From the NCBI GenBank assembly GCA_021521415.1, contig JAIQDT010009240.1, positions 1-64,000 on the forward strand: 64,000 nt of DNA, given 5' to 3'. The position numbers and the translations under genes were made by a program. Shown here one piece after another: positions 1 to 11,834 of this stretch; position 1 is the stretch's first letter, and each line of letters starts with the position of its first letter. The notes below the pieces were generated by a model. The model was not told where the DNA came from. It did no database searches and saw only the letters and a program-made list of their open reading frames with translations. Origin of the DNA: Bidens hawaiensis. Lineage: Eukaryota > Streptophyta > Magnoliopsida > Asterales > Asteraceae.

Positions 1-829
1 TTCACCCTCCTCTGAGATTAGCTCAGGAATAGGAACAACTTCAAAATCTTCAATCAATAGCCATGGTGCAATGTCAAACACTTCCTCAGGATTGAACTTG
101 CCTGTGCTGCCCGGATTTTCAATCTGTTTATAAGTGTTTGGATCTTGCAGCACATGTGTTATTCCAATCGTGGGCAATCCTTCCAACTCTTGATTAAAAA
201 TAATCTGTAGAAACCTGGAATAGGTCAAAAATTTCTTATTGTTTGCTTTCTTCAAGTTGATCACCAATCCATCAAAGATCATTTTGAAAAAGTTGAATGG
301 CTGGTTGAACATAACCGCAACAGTGGCGTTTACCAGATCCCGACTCATCAGAGTCCATGAGCCTTTCCTCGGGGCAAAGCCCTGAATAACGTGGTGTATC
401 AAGAATCTGTATAAGATGGGGAACATTCCTTTTTGGAATTGTACTTCGTGCACCGTCCCCTGATAACCCATTGTTTGAACAAACACCTTGAGTAGATGTT
501 CTGTTGTGAGGTGAATAGGGTTGGGATTATCATCATTTAACTTCAACCATCTTCTTATCAACCCTTCTATCACACGTATCTCCTGATTCGCAACTTTGGC
601 TTCTATCCTTTTTCCATTCACATCGTCATAAAGCCTCCAAAAATCAAGCGAGTGTTCCTGTAACTGGGGACTCTGTCAAAGTGAATAGGATGTTCGACCA
701 TTGTAACCATATAATCATCGGAGCAACGTCTTCATTGTCAGGAGTAATCTGTAATAGAGTGCACATATTGTGCTTATGCTCAAAAGGATAGGTTGGTAGA
801 TGATCATCATTCTCCATATCTGTACACAT
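1..829 (-). pseudogene. Longin-like retroelement gene, N-terminal part (T-family copy 1), cut by window edge
   Basis: The reading begins at the ATG at 817-815, right after a TACAG acceptor, and opens with a K-H-N-M-C block typical of this family. After a frameshift near 645-650 it stays open without a stop to base 1 (about 215 codons), with recognisable blocks such as MFPILYRFLIHH (near 425-390), FNQPFNFFKMIFDGLV and LPTIGITHVLQDP. The same blocks recur at 43407-43594. I recall this family as the 'synaptobrevin, longin-like domain' proteins attached to LTR elements in Asteraceae; that name is from memory and the molecular role is unknown. The frameshift makes it a broken copy. The rest lies before the window. 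Confidence 0.7.
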
Positions 830-1042
830 AAACAGACATATTCAAAGCAGAAATCAGTCCTAAAGTTCATAGTTTTAAGTAATGTCAAGTTATAAATTTG
901 AAGAAGAATAAAAGAAATATCATTAAGAACCTGATCTTTGAAAAGTTTATAACCTACACACAAAACAGAGATTTAGTAATCATGAATAATCAAAGCCCAT
1001 TATCACATAATCGTGGTCAGAAAACACTTAATTAAAGCTTAC
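820..1042 (-). other. Leader intron of T-family copy 1
   Basis: On the minus strand a donor CTCG|GTAAGC (intron starts at 1042) and an acceptor TACAG (ends at 820) bound 223 bp, and the first ATG follows 2 bases after the acceptor. Two other copies have the same arrangement with 220 and 226 bp (3897-4116 and 43980-44205). Conservation of both sites and of length supports a real intron. No transcript evidence is available here. Confidence 0.65.
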
Positions 1043-1074
1043 CGAGTCGGAAAAAGTGGGCTGGTAAATTAGGG

Positions 1075-1490
1075 TTAGGGATTTGAGATTATCGCACTTT
1101 GGCTGTTGAGTATCCAATGGATGGATTGTAAGTCCGTATTGCGTGACATGTAAGTTGACTGTCTATCAGCTTGTTGATCTTGATCTTGTTGGTCATCAAG
1201 TTGCACCTCATTCATGACAAGATTTTCTTGATCTTGTGACTGATCAAGATTGTCATTTTGTCCATCTTCTTCTTTAGATTCATCATTTGTTTCCTTCTTA
1301 TTAAAGGAATACTCAGTGTTCTTATCAGCAACCTTAGACCATAATTTGTCCAAATCAACATTCTTTTCTGAAGTTTCTTCAGGGACACTTTTCCTAAACA
1401 AAGTATCATCAAAATCCTCAGAGTATCTTGAAGGATTTGATTAACTTCTCTAGATCAAATAGCCATGTTGCTCCATCAACAGTGTTGAAT
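1075..1490 (-). pseudogene. Acidic Asp/Gln-rich fragment of a retroelement gene
   Basis: A 108-codon reading (1401-1075) is rich in D, Q, E and N, with D-Q repeats such as DDQQDQDQQ. Just upstream, 1490-1440 reads as a W-L-F-D-L-E-K-L-I segment in another frame. Bases 1200-1400 match 9061-9240 on the same strand closely, so this belongs to the same repeat family. It lies between the leader of copy 1 and the LTR at 1528-2443, probably a junction of two broken elements. No function can be assigned. Confidence 0.5.
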
Positions 1491-1527
1491 TGATTTTCAT
1501 TAAAGATCACATCTGAAGATTAAATTA

Positions 1528-2443
1528 CAAACACACAAAGTAACTAAAAAGATTTTCATTAATATTATGAAGGATACATTAAAAATTAGTTAGGGTTTCT
1601 AGGTGGAATGTTTATATTCTTGACAGCTTTTCAGTGCAACATAAAGACAGCCGTCAAATCACAATATTCGCTCAGTGTCCGTTTTTGTCACAGGAGTGCC
1701 CTAAAGTTCCCTTTTATAGGCCTGCCCTAACACCTGAAACTATATTTTAGAAGCCCTAATGATTGATTCTAAACATATTCAAACGTATTACACAATATTG
1801 TAAGTGTATATAGGTCTTCGAGTAAGCTTTGCAGCTTTTGTCTTTATCGAGCAGACCTGGTAACCATTAAGTGTGCTGGGGAAGAGTTCTCAGAGTAAGC
1901 TTTACTTATAATATTTTCCTTAAAAAACTATACATCAAGTCGACTTCAATCTTACTGATGATATCAAATTTTGCTCGATATATTCCCTAAGATCAAACTT
2001 GTTCTTTAGAGATCCCTTCAACCTTTTGTTACTTAACTTATTTGAACAAATCCAAGTGTGCTAGTGACACTGTAGCTTGCTCGGGGTTGAACCATGCTCG
2101 TTAGAAGTCCTTAAGTAATTTCTTCATCAACTTCCTTCAAGTTTGTTGGGACCACTATTTATTATAAATAAACCTTGCTCGATCCACCAAAATACTTGGT
2201 TTTAACTTGGTTTAGTCAAGAGTTTGCCCTGAATCAAACCTTTATTGACTTGAAGAACAACCTTGTTTGATGAGGTGTAGTTTGATCGAAAAGAGTTCCA
2301 GAAGATAAATTTTCTTGACGAGCAAAATACCTTGCTTAGGTTTAAGCTTGCTCGGATGCCTAAGTTTGCTCAGTTTCCATACTTAGCCATTTTTCAAGGT
2401 GGTTGAGAAGATTCCAATCTTCCTTAATCCTTTTCTCATTCCA
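1528..2443 (-). repeat. LTR of a T-family element (copy 2, 3' LTR)
   Basis: About 915 bp matching 44352-45270 and the interrupted LTR at 10979-17555. On the minus strand it starts TGGAATGAG, directly after a purine-rich tract (CTATGGGAGATTGT, near 2444-2458) that looks like a polypurine tract. A TATA box CTATAAAAG lies at 1711-1719 (minus). Variants of the motif TTTGCTCGA/CAAGTGTGCT are scattered through it. The inner end is approximate, since the three copies stop aligning near GTGTTTGT. Confidence 0.65.
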
Positions 2444-3660
2444 ACAATCTCCCATAGATTGGAACACACTCAGCTATACCAAAACACCTATTATTTACAT
2501 ACACTTTTCAAAATACACATCAACATTTCAGAAAGCAAAATTACATAACTAAATGAAAATTTTACGTATGAGAATTCTGTCACAAGGACATTACAAAATA
2601 AATTTAACAGAAAGATAAAAAAAGTATTCATCTTCTGGAGCTTTCAGAATCTTTCTTCCTGTCAAATACCACAGCAGTAACTTTCTCTTGAAATAAGGAG
2701 ATTTCCCTATGGTGTGGATATCGAGAAGGTAGAATCCATCTGATTATCTTATCTAAATCCTGCATATGAAGAAACTCCAAGTCTGTATCATGCTCAATGA
2801 TGCCCAGCGTCCATTAGAATTTGTCAAGATAAAGGATTGGTCTTTCTGTTCAAATACTTTCTTGGAAATCCTGCCATTTTTCTGGACTTCATAGTTTGGC
2901 CTGGTCATCTCCCGCCTCATACTAAAGCACTCTTTCATGTTGGAAAGAGGACTGGAATATTTGGTTATATGTTTGTATGAAGCTTCAGTCAATACAATAT
3001 CCATCATCTTCCTCTTCCTTTTGGTTCTTTCAAAGCTTGAGAGTTCCAGCTTCCTCTTCTTGTTAAACAAAGGAAATTCTTTGTTGGATTGATCTTTCTA
3101 ATGTTTGGAAAGTTCATTCATTTGTTGTCTTGCAAAACTTTGCCTATCTTGATAGTCATAAAGAGTCATCCTGGCCATTTCTTCCAATTGTTCCCTTATG
3201 AAATCCTGAAAGTCATCCTTGAAAACTATATGCCTCAAATCACCAATGCTCATGATAACTTTCAAAGATTTTATTCTGGCATCAAAGTACAACCTTTTAG
3301 GTTGGTCCACATTTGTTGGTGTCCATTGTTTTCGTTGATGAGTGGCTCTTGTTGAGGGTATTGGGACACTTACAATGGAAGACCCTGGACTATATTTCCT
3401 TTTAAGAACTGGTCTTCTCACATGGTCTGTTCAAACATTCTCACAATTTGATTCTTTGGCATCATCACCAGCTTCAAATAACTCCTCCCTCCTTTGCAGA
3501 TGTAGTGATCATTTCCACAGTTTCTTCATCAGTTGGCTCAATAGGGGCGGATCTTTGAGTTTGAATTAGATCACCCCTTGGTCCACACTGAAAAGATAGT
3601 AATCTCCTTTGTTCTTCTTTCAATCTCTCCCAGTTCTCCTTCTAAGTATAGAATATGATA
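2444..3660 (-). pseudogene. T-family gene, C-terminal part (copy 2)
   Basis: Two stacked readings, 3421-3098 and 3070-2753, are in the same frame and separated by one stop at 3098-3100. Their joint content is basic and helical, with a block F-Q-D-F-I-R-E-Q-L-E-E-M-A and a Lys/Arg-rich stretch (KKRKLELSSFERTKRKRK). Upstream bases to 3660 are out of frame. The same order of blocks can be followed, more decayed, at 17760-18470. About 300 bases of 3' UTR lead to the polypurine tract and 3' LTR. I do not recognise a function. The middle of the gene is missing between this part and the N-terminal exon at 3727. Confidence 0.55.
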
Positions 3661-3726
3661 TTATCTGTCTTTTCCCAAAATTATCAAACACACTCTCAGC
3701 CATGCCTTTGCTCATCATTAAACCTT

Positions 3727-4116
3727 TTAAGATTTTAATTCTACTAAAGTAATGTATATAATAGGGCTTTCAGTAAGAGAGAAGCGAATATTTGAATGTA
3801 GTAGCCACTGAATCATCAACTCCACCGGCCAGTTCTCCCCTGTGACTTGGAGAAAGGCGCACATATTGTGCTTCTTCTCTAATGGATACACCATGTCTGC
3901 ACAATCACAGATACATTCAAAACAATGGTTAGTCATTAAAGCTCATTACTTTAGCATGTATTAAGTTATATTTGAAGAAGAAATGAAAGATATTCTTTAA
4001 GAACCCGTTTTTCGACAAAATCGTAACCTACAAATAAAACAGAGATGTCAGTAAATATGAAATTGAAGCCCTAAACCCATATAATGAGTGTCGGAAATCC
4101 TTCAATTGAAACTTAC
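3727..4116 (-). pseudogene. T-family gene, first coding exon and leader intron (copy 2)
   Basis: Donor AAG|GTAAGT (intron starts at 4116) and acceptor TGCAG (ends at 3897) bound a 220-bp intron; the ATG at 3894-3892 opens MVYPLEKKHNMCAFLQ, followed by F-S-L-T-E-S-P, the N-terminal signature also seen near 817 and 43977. The reading stops at 3727 and then joins the C-terminal part, so the longin-like middle has been deleted. Bases 4117-4300 are the leader, alignable to 44206-44290. Confidence 0.65.
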
Positions 4117-4299
4117 CTTGTCGGATTTAGTTGGATGACCAATTTAGGTTTGGAAATTAAGCAACGATTGCGATTTTGGGTGACGAGCAAGTTGGCAATA
4201 CTGCAAGAGAGAAAGAGGGAAAAAGGTGAAATGGAAAGTTTTCTAAATGCCCCTTATAGTGCACGCTGTGCACATTTGAAAGTGGGTTTTAAATGAATT

Positions 4300-5420
4300 T
4301 TGTCGTTTAGCATAAGAATACTGCCAAAAACCCAATTTTAAATGTACCAACATAATGCTTTCTCGTTAAAGTGTATTTTCAAAGCTTGCTCGTCCCACAG
4401 TTTGCTCAGGTATTTAAAGTAACTAAATATAAACTAAGTGGATAAATGAAGGAAGCTTACTTGAATATACAAGATTGCTCGAGAAATAAATCAAGTATAA
4501 TTTATCAAATAGGCAACCTTACTCGAGATCAATAAAGATCCCAAAATATTAATGTAGAGATACTTCTAAATGTCAACCTTACCTCAAATACCTTATTAAT
4601 GCTAACCTTACTCGATTTCACTTAGAAAAGCAAAAAGTTAATTAATCTTTAGAAATATACATTTAGGTATACTCTAAGGCGAAGTTTACTTGACAATACC
4701 TTAAAAATGCAAAGTGTGCTTGAGAAAACATGATATATTAATTTTAATACACAAGTTTGCTCAGAGCATACAGTTTACTTGGAAAGTAAAGCTTGCTTGA
4801 AAATTTTTTGAAATATGCAAGTATACTTGGAAAATACTTGAATTATTATATTAATACCCATGTGTGCTCTAAGCATGAAGTTTGCTAGATAAACAAAGTT
4901 TACTCGAAAACACTTGCAATTTCAGACAAAATATGCAGATATATAAAGAACATTCAATTAAATCAATATTAGATTAAGTATGCTTGAAAATATACTAAGT
5001 TTGCTCGATAGAGTTGAACAATAGGTAAATATTCAAGATTACTCGAACAATATTCAGTTTGATCAAATTCAAAGTAAAATCATGAAGTATGCATGATAAA
5101 CACAGATTTCAATTAACATTCATGTTTACTTGAAACAAGTATTTAAAGCATATTCAGAACTTAATATCACATATTCATCAAGTGTGCTTGAGGAAGATGA
5201 CCTTCTAAAAAACCAAGTTTACTCGAACGTACATAATCATCAAAGTGTACTCGATAATACATGTATAATCATTTTCAAGGAAGATAATTAACAAGTATGC
5301 TCGAATGAGTTAAACTTCAAATAAAAACACCTGAGTTTACTCAAAAGTTTAAAAAAAACATTAAAGTTTACTTGAAATAACATATGCAGACATATTCAAG
5401 GTGAAAATGCAACACTTTTT
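4300..5420. repeat. Motif-saturated AT-rich tract (AAGTTTGCTCGA variants)
   Basis: Roughly 25 variants of AAG(T/G)(T/A)T(G/A)CT(C/T)GA occur in about 1.1 kb, for example near 4384, 4401, 4472, 4513, 4755, 4905, 5003, 5183, 5216, 5297 and 5336, usually 25-70 bp apart and always in the same orientation. There is no coding potential. It lies where the 5' LTR of copy 2 should be but does not align base for base with the other T-family LTRs, which carry the same motif more sparsely. Confidence 0.6.
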
Positions 5421-6909
5421 GACTTAAATTTCACATTAAACAGTTTTCTCATTAAAGTTAAAATTTTAAGAGCAAATGGTTCATAATGAGATCAAATCTC
5501 AGTTATATCCTTCCGAATCTTTATCTCTTTTATGAAAAGATCTTAACATGAGATCATATTGATTAAGTCACCTTTCTAAACTTCATTCTCAGCATTATTA
5601 TGACATGATAGGCAGGTTAATAGCTGGTATATGACTTAGCATGAATTTCATTACTTTGGTGATATGCTTAAAGTTCAATTAAGTGCATAATACAAAAATG
5701 GATAACACTTATTCCACTATGATGTTCCATATCTCTTCTCAAAGCTTTTTTGGCTTTCTCAAGATTACCCCAATTTGACTTCAACCCCGGATATTTGGTC
5801 AACAGATTTTTTATGGCAGAACACTTAAACTTTCTTAATGAATTTTTCTTTTCAAAACATTTCAAACAGTTGAGGTTAAACGTTGGACTTACATGTCACG
5901 CAATACGGACTTACAAGCCATCCATTCAAGGTGTTTAGGACTTATAATGATGCCCCACCTCTGTAGTTCTAGTTTTAACCCTCATGTTTGTTTTTCTTTC
6001 AAAATTTGTAAACAATTATCAACATTTTGTTGATGATAAAACTTTTTGCTCACATTTGTTCTTTATCATTTTTAAAAGATGTTCCATTTTGAGTGACCAA
6101 ATACCAACAAGATCGTGTATGACTGGATAATCACTTTTTTGCCTATCATTCGGAGAGATTTATCTTGAAACATGCATATTCACCAGTATATCTCCACATT
6201 AAGGTTAGCATTATCTTTTTGTTTATATCACCTCAGTTTTTACACACCATGTAAAGCAACCATACTTATTAATGACTGCTCTAATAGTCTTTTAGCCTAT
6301 TAAATCCATATTATTGGCATAAATAATCAATCTACTATCATTTCCCAAAGGTTGGATCAATTTTAATTGAAAACCTTTTAAGCTTCTATAAAGCTTGAAC
6401 TGAAAAATCATATCATTTCTAAAAACCATCAACTTGCTTAGTTTGTAAAAAATGATTTTATTTGCAAAATTACTTTGAAAAGTGTTCAGTTGAGCATACA
6501 AGTTTTAAAATCAAATCACATACTTGACATAAGCAATCAGTAACATATTAAAAAATAATCAGAACATGAATTCCATGCATTAACAAAATCAAACAAACAT
6601 AGTGTTCAACCAAGACTAATAATGCAGAGTCTATCATGTCCTAAGCACATCATCATATCAAAATTACCCAAAATACTCAAGATATCATATAAGCATACAG
6701 ATTCAACATTTTAAAGCATGTGTAGACACACTTATCAAGATATCATAAATAGTTACTGAAATCCAACCTAAGCATTATAGACACCTAAGTCACATATCAG
6801 TTAAGCAGAAACACTAATTCACAGATAAAACACAACTCACTCATCAAGACCTTTCAAAGATAGTCAGTTAACAAATTGAGCACACTTCATCAATCAGACT
6901 TCATCAGAG
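5421..6909. other. AT-rich spacer without recognisable gene
   Basis: No convincing coding region; the short readings have no family signature. Bases 5885-5935 on the plus strand repeat the minus-strand reading of about 1165-1115 (shared core CATGTCACGCAATACGG), so a small piece of the same repeat is present in inverted orientation. The remainder up to 6909 probably includes the 3' UTR of the copia pol remnant that follows. Confidence 0.4.
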
Positions 6910-9076
6910 TTGATCATTAATATTGCTTTTAATAGAAAGTTAAATCTTGTTTTATCTAGTGTCATGGTGAATAAATCTGCCAAGTTGTCACTAGTATCAA
7001 CCCTGTTCATTTCTATTAGACCTTTTTCACTACAATCTCTAATGAAATGGTGTCTGATTTCAATGTGCTTGGTCTTAGAGTGTTGGACTAGGTTCTTAAC
7101 TAATTTAAAGGACTATAGGAATTTAAAGTAGCAATATTATCAAAGAAAATAGGAATGTTCAGTTAATTTAAAGGACTTTGCACAACAGGCAGATACAGCA
7201 ATGTACTCAGTTTCAGCAATAGAGATTGACACAGTTGTTTGCTTCTTGCATTGACATGACACTAACTAGTCTCCCAAAAATTGACATCCACCTGATGTAG
7301 ACTTCATATTCATGTTGTAGCCACCATAGTCACTATACTATCAGTGTATGCAAGTAGATCAAAAGCATGGTTCTTAGGATGCTAAATCCCCAAATCAGGT
7401 TTACCTTTCAAATATCTAAAGATCCTCTCGACAGTAGTCATATGAGACACTTTTGGACATAATTGGAATCTTGCACACACACACACAACAAGTATAACGT
7501 TAGGTCTTGAAGCAGTAAGGTACATAAAAGACCCAATCTTAGCTCTATATTCACGTTCATTAATAGGTTCCCCCTTTTCATCAGCTATCATCTTCTCAAG
7601 TGTGTCCATTGCAGTAGAGGCAGTCTTCAAGTCTTGTCATTTGAACTTGTTGAGAATGTCTTGCACATACTTTGATTGGCAAATGAATATACCATCCTTC
7701 TTTTACTGAACTTGCAATCCCAGAAAGAAATTCATTTCTCCCTTTGAGTTCATGCAATACTTAGACTTCATCACTTCTTCAAACTCCAATCACATGTGTT
7801 CATTTGTAGATCCAAAGATGATATTATCAACATAAACTTGAACCAGAAGTAAATAGCATCCTCTTTTCGTGTAGAAGTGTGTCTTATCTATGGCTCCCCT
7901 GTGAAAACCATTCACAAGTAGGTGATTTAACATGTAACTAACATTCAGCTAACACAAAGCGATTAAAATAAAGTGGCAGACAAACGGGCAACAAGCTGTG
8001 CCTCAACACCCTTTAGAATAGCAAAGCCAATCCTACTAAAAACGAAGCTTTGGGACCTAGGAGCTGAAGAGGTTCCGTGTATGACACGCTGAACCCTACT
8101 AAAAAAATTCACAGCCTCTAGGGCCAGAAAATCAAATGTATCAAAAGCAAATGAGAGAAAGACATGTTGATTCTCTAATCAAGGTTTCTCGTGTTTAGCA
8201 ACTTTGCCCGATTCAGCCTTCAGCGCAGCCTGACCCACAACAAACCCATGGTCCCTAAGCCTAGCAAGAGGAGACACTCCTGTAAGATCTTGACAGGCAT
8301 GTGTTCCTCCTGTTCACCCGAACACAAGAATATCAGCTAGTGTAGTCCATATAGGGCCTAGTTCAGTTTGTGCACTCTATTAGGATACTCAGGATCCTCA
8401 AAACCTGGAGGTTTAGTGACATACACCTCATCTTCTATTTTTTCATTTAAGAAAACATATTTTACATCCAATTGAAATACTATGATGTTCTTGGAAGAAG
8501 CATAGGCTAAGAAGATTCTGATTGTTTCTAGCCTTGATACTGGAGCAAGTACTTCTTCAAAGTATATTCCGTCTTCTTGTAAGTATCCTAGTTCAACTAG
8601 TCTTCCTTTGTTCTTCATTATAATGACACTTTCATCCTTTTTATTTCCGAAAACTCATTTGGTGCCTATTTCAAACTTTCTTATTGGCTAATCTACAAGT
8701 TCCCAAACTTGCAGATTTCTGAATTGAGCCAACTCTCTTGCATTGCTTCCACCCAAGTATTGTCTGGCTTAAACAATGTTCTTAAGTTCAATTTGGGATA
8801 GGAAGCAGGAGTACAAACAAATTTTTGCATATTCAGATGCACTTCTTGTAACTCTTTCATTAATATCCCAATGATGTTTTCAGCAGGATGACTTCTTTCT
8901 ACAAAGGAAGTTTGAACAATTTGATTTGAAGAAATTGTAGAATCAAGATTTGAATCATTAATATCAGGTTCTTCAATGACTAAATCAGATGGTGTTTGGT
9001 TCACATCAGCATCTCCTTCAACGTTCTGTTGTGATGTTGAAGCAAGATCACTTCCAATGTTTAATGTTTGAAACAA
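6910..9076 (-). pseudogene. Decayed Ty1-copia pol: integrase tail, reverse transcriptase, RNase H
   Basis: Read from 9076 downwards: a linker with L-F-K-P-D-N-T-W-V-E-A-M-Q-E (9076-8693); the start of reverse transcriptase (8618-8358) with LVELGYLQEDGIYFEEVLAP and FQLDVKYVFLNEKI; then, after the 7963-8340 insertion, G-F-H-R-G-A-I-D-K-T and a mutated active-site box YVDNI in place of YVDDI (near 7833); then S-F-M-Y-L-T-A-S-R-P and I-F-R-Y-L-K-G (7630-7382). RNase H remnants extend to about 6910. Stops and frameshifts are frequent. The order and motifs are those of copia RT-RNase H. At 9061-9076 it is fused to the acidic repeat gene, so it was probably inserted there or joined by rearrangement. 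Confidence 0.75.
7963..8340 (-). pseudogene. Unrelated ORF fragment inserted inside the copia RT
   Basis: Between the RT blocks K-V-H-K-L-N and L-L-V-N-G-F the expected short segment is replaced by about 430 bp. Read on the minus strand from 8340 to 7963 it gives 126 codons with two internal stops and blocks LADILVFG, D-L-T-G-V-S-P-L-A-R-L-R-D, G-Q-A-A-L-K-A-E and QHVFLSFAFDTFDFLALEAV, ending V-A-R-L-S-A-T-L-F-stop. I recall a very abundant but uncharacterised plant protein family with this pattern, often near reverse transcriptase fragments; the match is from memory. It is not part of copia pol. Confidence 0.5.
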
Positions 9077-10978
9077 AGATCTTGTGACTGATCAAGATTG
9101 TCATTTTGTCCATCTTTTTCTTCAGATTCATCATTGGTTGCCATCTTTGTAAAGGAATACTCAGTGTTCTTAGACCATAATTTGTCCAAATCAACATTCT
9201 ACTCTGAAGTTACTTCAGGGAAACTTGTCCTATATAAAGTATAATCAACCACCAACTGCCTATCAAGGTTTTCTTCAGTTATAGGTTTAGCAGTTGGTGT
9301 TGCTTCAACAGTTTCTTCTACATATTTTTCTTTATTAACTTGAAACTTTTCAACAACTACAGCCAGTTGGCATCATAATCAGCATCTTCAGTCTGCTTTA
9401 ACCTCAAGAGTCGCTCAAGAAACTCCTGGACAAGCTCTTCATCATCTTCTTGCAATTTATTTTGTAGTTCAATTTGTTCCAATAAAAATCTTTTTTCATC
9501 TATTTCTTTCTCGGTTAGCATGGAATTTAAAACTTCTCTTTCTAACATTGCATTCAGAAGTTGATCATGTAACACTTTGGTTTTCATAAATGAATTATCT
9601 ATAAAGAGAATATGATCATTTGAACTATCAATCTTCTCCTTCTGGGGTTGTAGTTGGCTCTCATCTTCAGAAACAGCCATCCCTTTCTCCTTTCGTCTAT
9701 CCTCATTATCATCAATGAGTTTAGATGAGCCAACCCCTTTGATTTGAAAAGGTGGCATATCGTCTATTTCCTTGAACCGATCCTCCATTTCCTCATCGAC
9801 AACCACCTCTACCTCTTGTATAAACAGAGGGTCAATTTTGTCAAATTCACCATACAGAATGTCAAGGTATGAATCATTTTCCATCATTTCTTCATCTTCA
9901 ATACCTTGATCAATTTCCATGTTTTTTCTAGATTTTCCACAACTATGTTTTCCACGGCACTCTCATTAACCATCACATCTCCTTCATACTCCATAACCGC
10001 CTCATTAACACTCATCTCTTCCTCTTTTTCATCACTCTCATCATAATTCATTCCAATCATGTTTAATGAGTTTTTACCAGTAACAGGAATATTCTCCCTA
10101 TGTTTTTGTTCATCTGAGGTCTTCTCAACCTTAGACTGCAGGGTTTGAATCTTCTTTAGGGCATTTTCTTATTGGCTTTCTAGATATGTGTTTCTTGCCC
10201 TTATTTTTGAATTTTATACCTTAAGGTGAATGTTTTCCATTGAGAGGTCAAAGTTTCTAGTCAATGTGTTTATTCTTGGAGATGGGGATGGTGAGATGGC
10301 AAAGGTAAATGGTTCTGGTTCAGATGTTTGATAAGTTTGAGTTTGGTAGATTGGGGTTTGAATGATAGGTGAAATTGAATGTGGTAATGGGTTTCTGGTT
10401 TGGACTAAAGGGATTTGGGCTTTCTGTTTGGGAAGATGGTGATGAAGAAATGTTAGTTTAGCAATGTTTAGGGATTGGGATGGTGATTGGTATGGTGTGT
10501 CTGGTTGGTTTATCAGCTGGGCTTTAATAAACTAAGGTATATATGGCTCCATTGGTTCATTGGTCTGGGATTGGTGAGTGTGGTGGGATGGTATGTATGG
10601 CTCATGGGTTTGAATTTGAAGTGGTGAGTGTGGTGGGGATGGAATGTATGGTTCATGGTCTTGGGTTTGGATAGGTGAGTCAGGTGGTGTAAGGATTATT
10701 GTATGGTGAATTACTTCAGCGATTACATCATCATAGGCTACCTCCTCCTCAACCTATGCTTGAACATCAGCCACATTCTCCTCCACAACCAATACATCAA
10801 CAGCTTCGTTACCATGATCATCATCAGAATCACTATCTTCTTTATCACTTTGTGCCAGGATTGATTTATCTCACTATCAACCTTGTAACCAACAACTTAA
10901 TGTTGACAAGACGGTTACGAATAAGCTACTAAAAGCGGAATCAAGAGTAATTAAGATCTTTCTAAAATAACACAAAGA
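9077..10978 (-). pseudogene. Longin-like element gene, middle part: Pro/Gln-rich and acidic coiled-coil segments
   Basis: From about 10930 downwards: an acidic stretch (D-S-D-D-D-H), a Pro-rich stretch with repeated P-I-Q-T-Q and E-P-Y-I-P-S units (10700-10520), then K-K-I-Q-T-L-Q-S-K-V-E-K-T-S (about 10140), and a 187-codon reading (9920-9357) that is strongly acidic with a probable coiled coil at its end (LLNAMLEREVLNSMLTEKEI and following). The order matches the pieces at 43210-42835, 39820-39611 and 19411-19166. Several stops and shifts break it. It is a separate T-family copy abutting the LTR at 10979. No catalytic motif is visible. Confidence 0.55.
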
Positions 10979-11820
10979 TGACAAACACAAAAGAGACTCA
11001 AAAAATTTCCATTGATATTAATCAATAATACAAAGGAATGACTTTAGGGTTTATACGTAGAATGTCAGGAGCTGCTACTTTCCGTACAAAGATATTCAGT
11101 CTGCTAAGGAAGTGCCTAATCAGCCGTGTTTCACCGTTGTCATAAATGTGACATAGTATTTCCTTAAATCTGCACACTTGAGACCTTCTAGAAACCCTAA
11201 TGTTTGTTAAAACATATTCAAACCTATTCAAAATTATCACAAGTGTCATGGGTCTTCGAGTATGCTTTTTTATTTATCGAGCAAACCTTGTAATCCATAA
11301 GTGTGCTGGAACAGTTCTCCAAGCAAGCTTTTACTTACGCATATTTTCCTTAGAAATTATTCTTCAAGCAGACTTGAATCTTCAAAATATAATCAAACTT
11401 TGCTCGAGAATATTCTACGAGCAAACTTGTGCTTCTTGATCTCTTCAACCTTTTGTCAAAGACTTATTATATATAGTAAACTCAAGTGTGCTTGGATACT
11501 GTAGCTTGCTAGAGGTTGAACCTTTCTTGTAGAAGTCCTTAATGTAATTCATTTAACTTCCGACACATGTGCTTGAGATCATGTTATTGAAACCTTGCTC
11601 GATCCACCAATTTACTTGGTTTAAACTTGGCTAAGTCAAGGGTTTTCTATGAAACAAGCCTTGATTGACTGAAGAACAACCTTTCTTGATGAAGTGAGTT
11701 TGCTCGAACTAAACACACAGAAGAATTCCATAAGATACCTTGCTCTATGTAAGATACCTTGATTGAATAAGTATTAGGCTGGCTCATAGTGCCTAGTTTG
11801 CTCGTATTCCATACTTAGCG

Positions 11821-11834
11821 AATTTCTTGAAGAG
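11821..11834 (+). repeat. Target-site duplication, left copy, of the LINE
   Basis: The 14 bases AATTTCTTGAAGAG recur exactly at 17501-17514. Deleting the LINE and one copy gives LTR sequence continuous with the other T-family LTRs (compare 2380-2410). Confidence 0.93.

Noticed and set aside
4380..5400. CRISPR-like or satellite array from the repeated GCTCGA motif
   Set aside because: Repeats are short and degenerate with variable spacing, in a plant nuclear repeat; neither CRISPR nor a regular tandem array.
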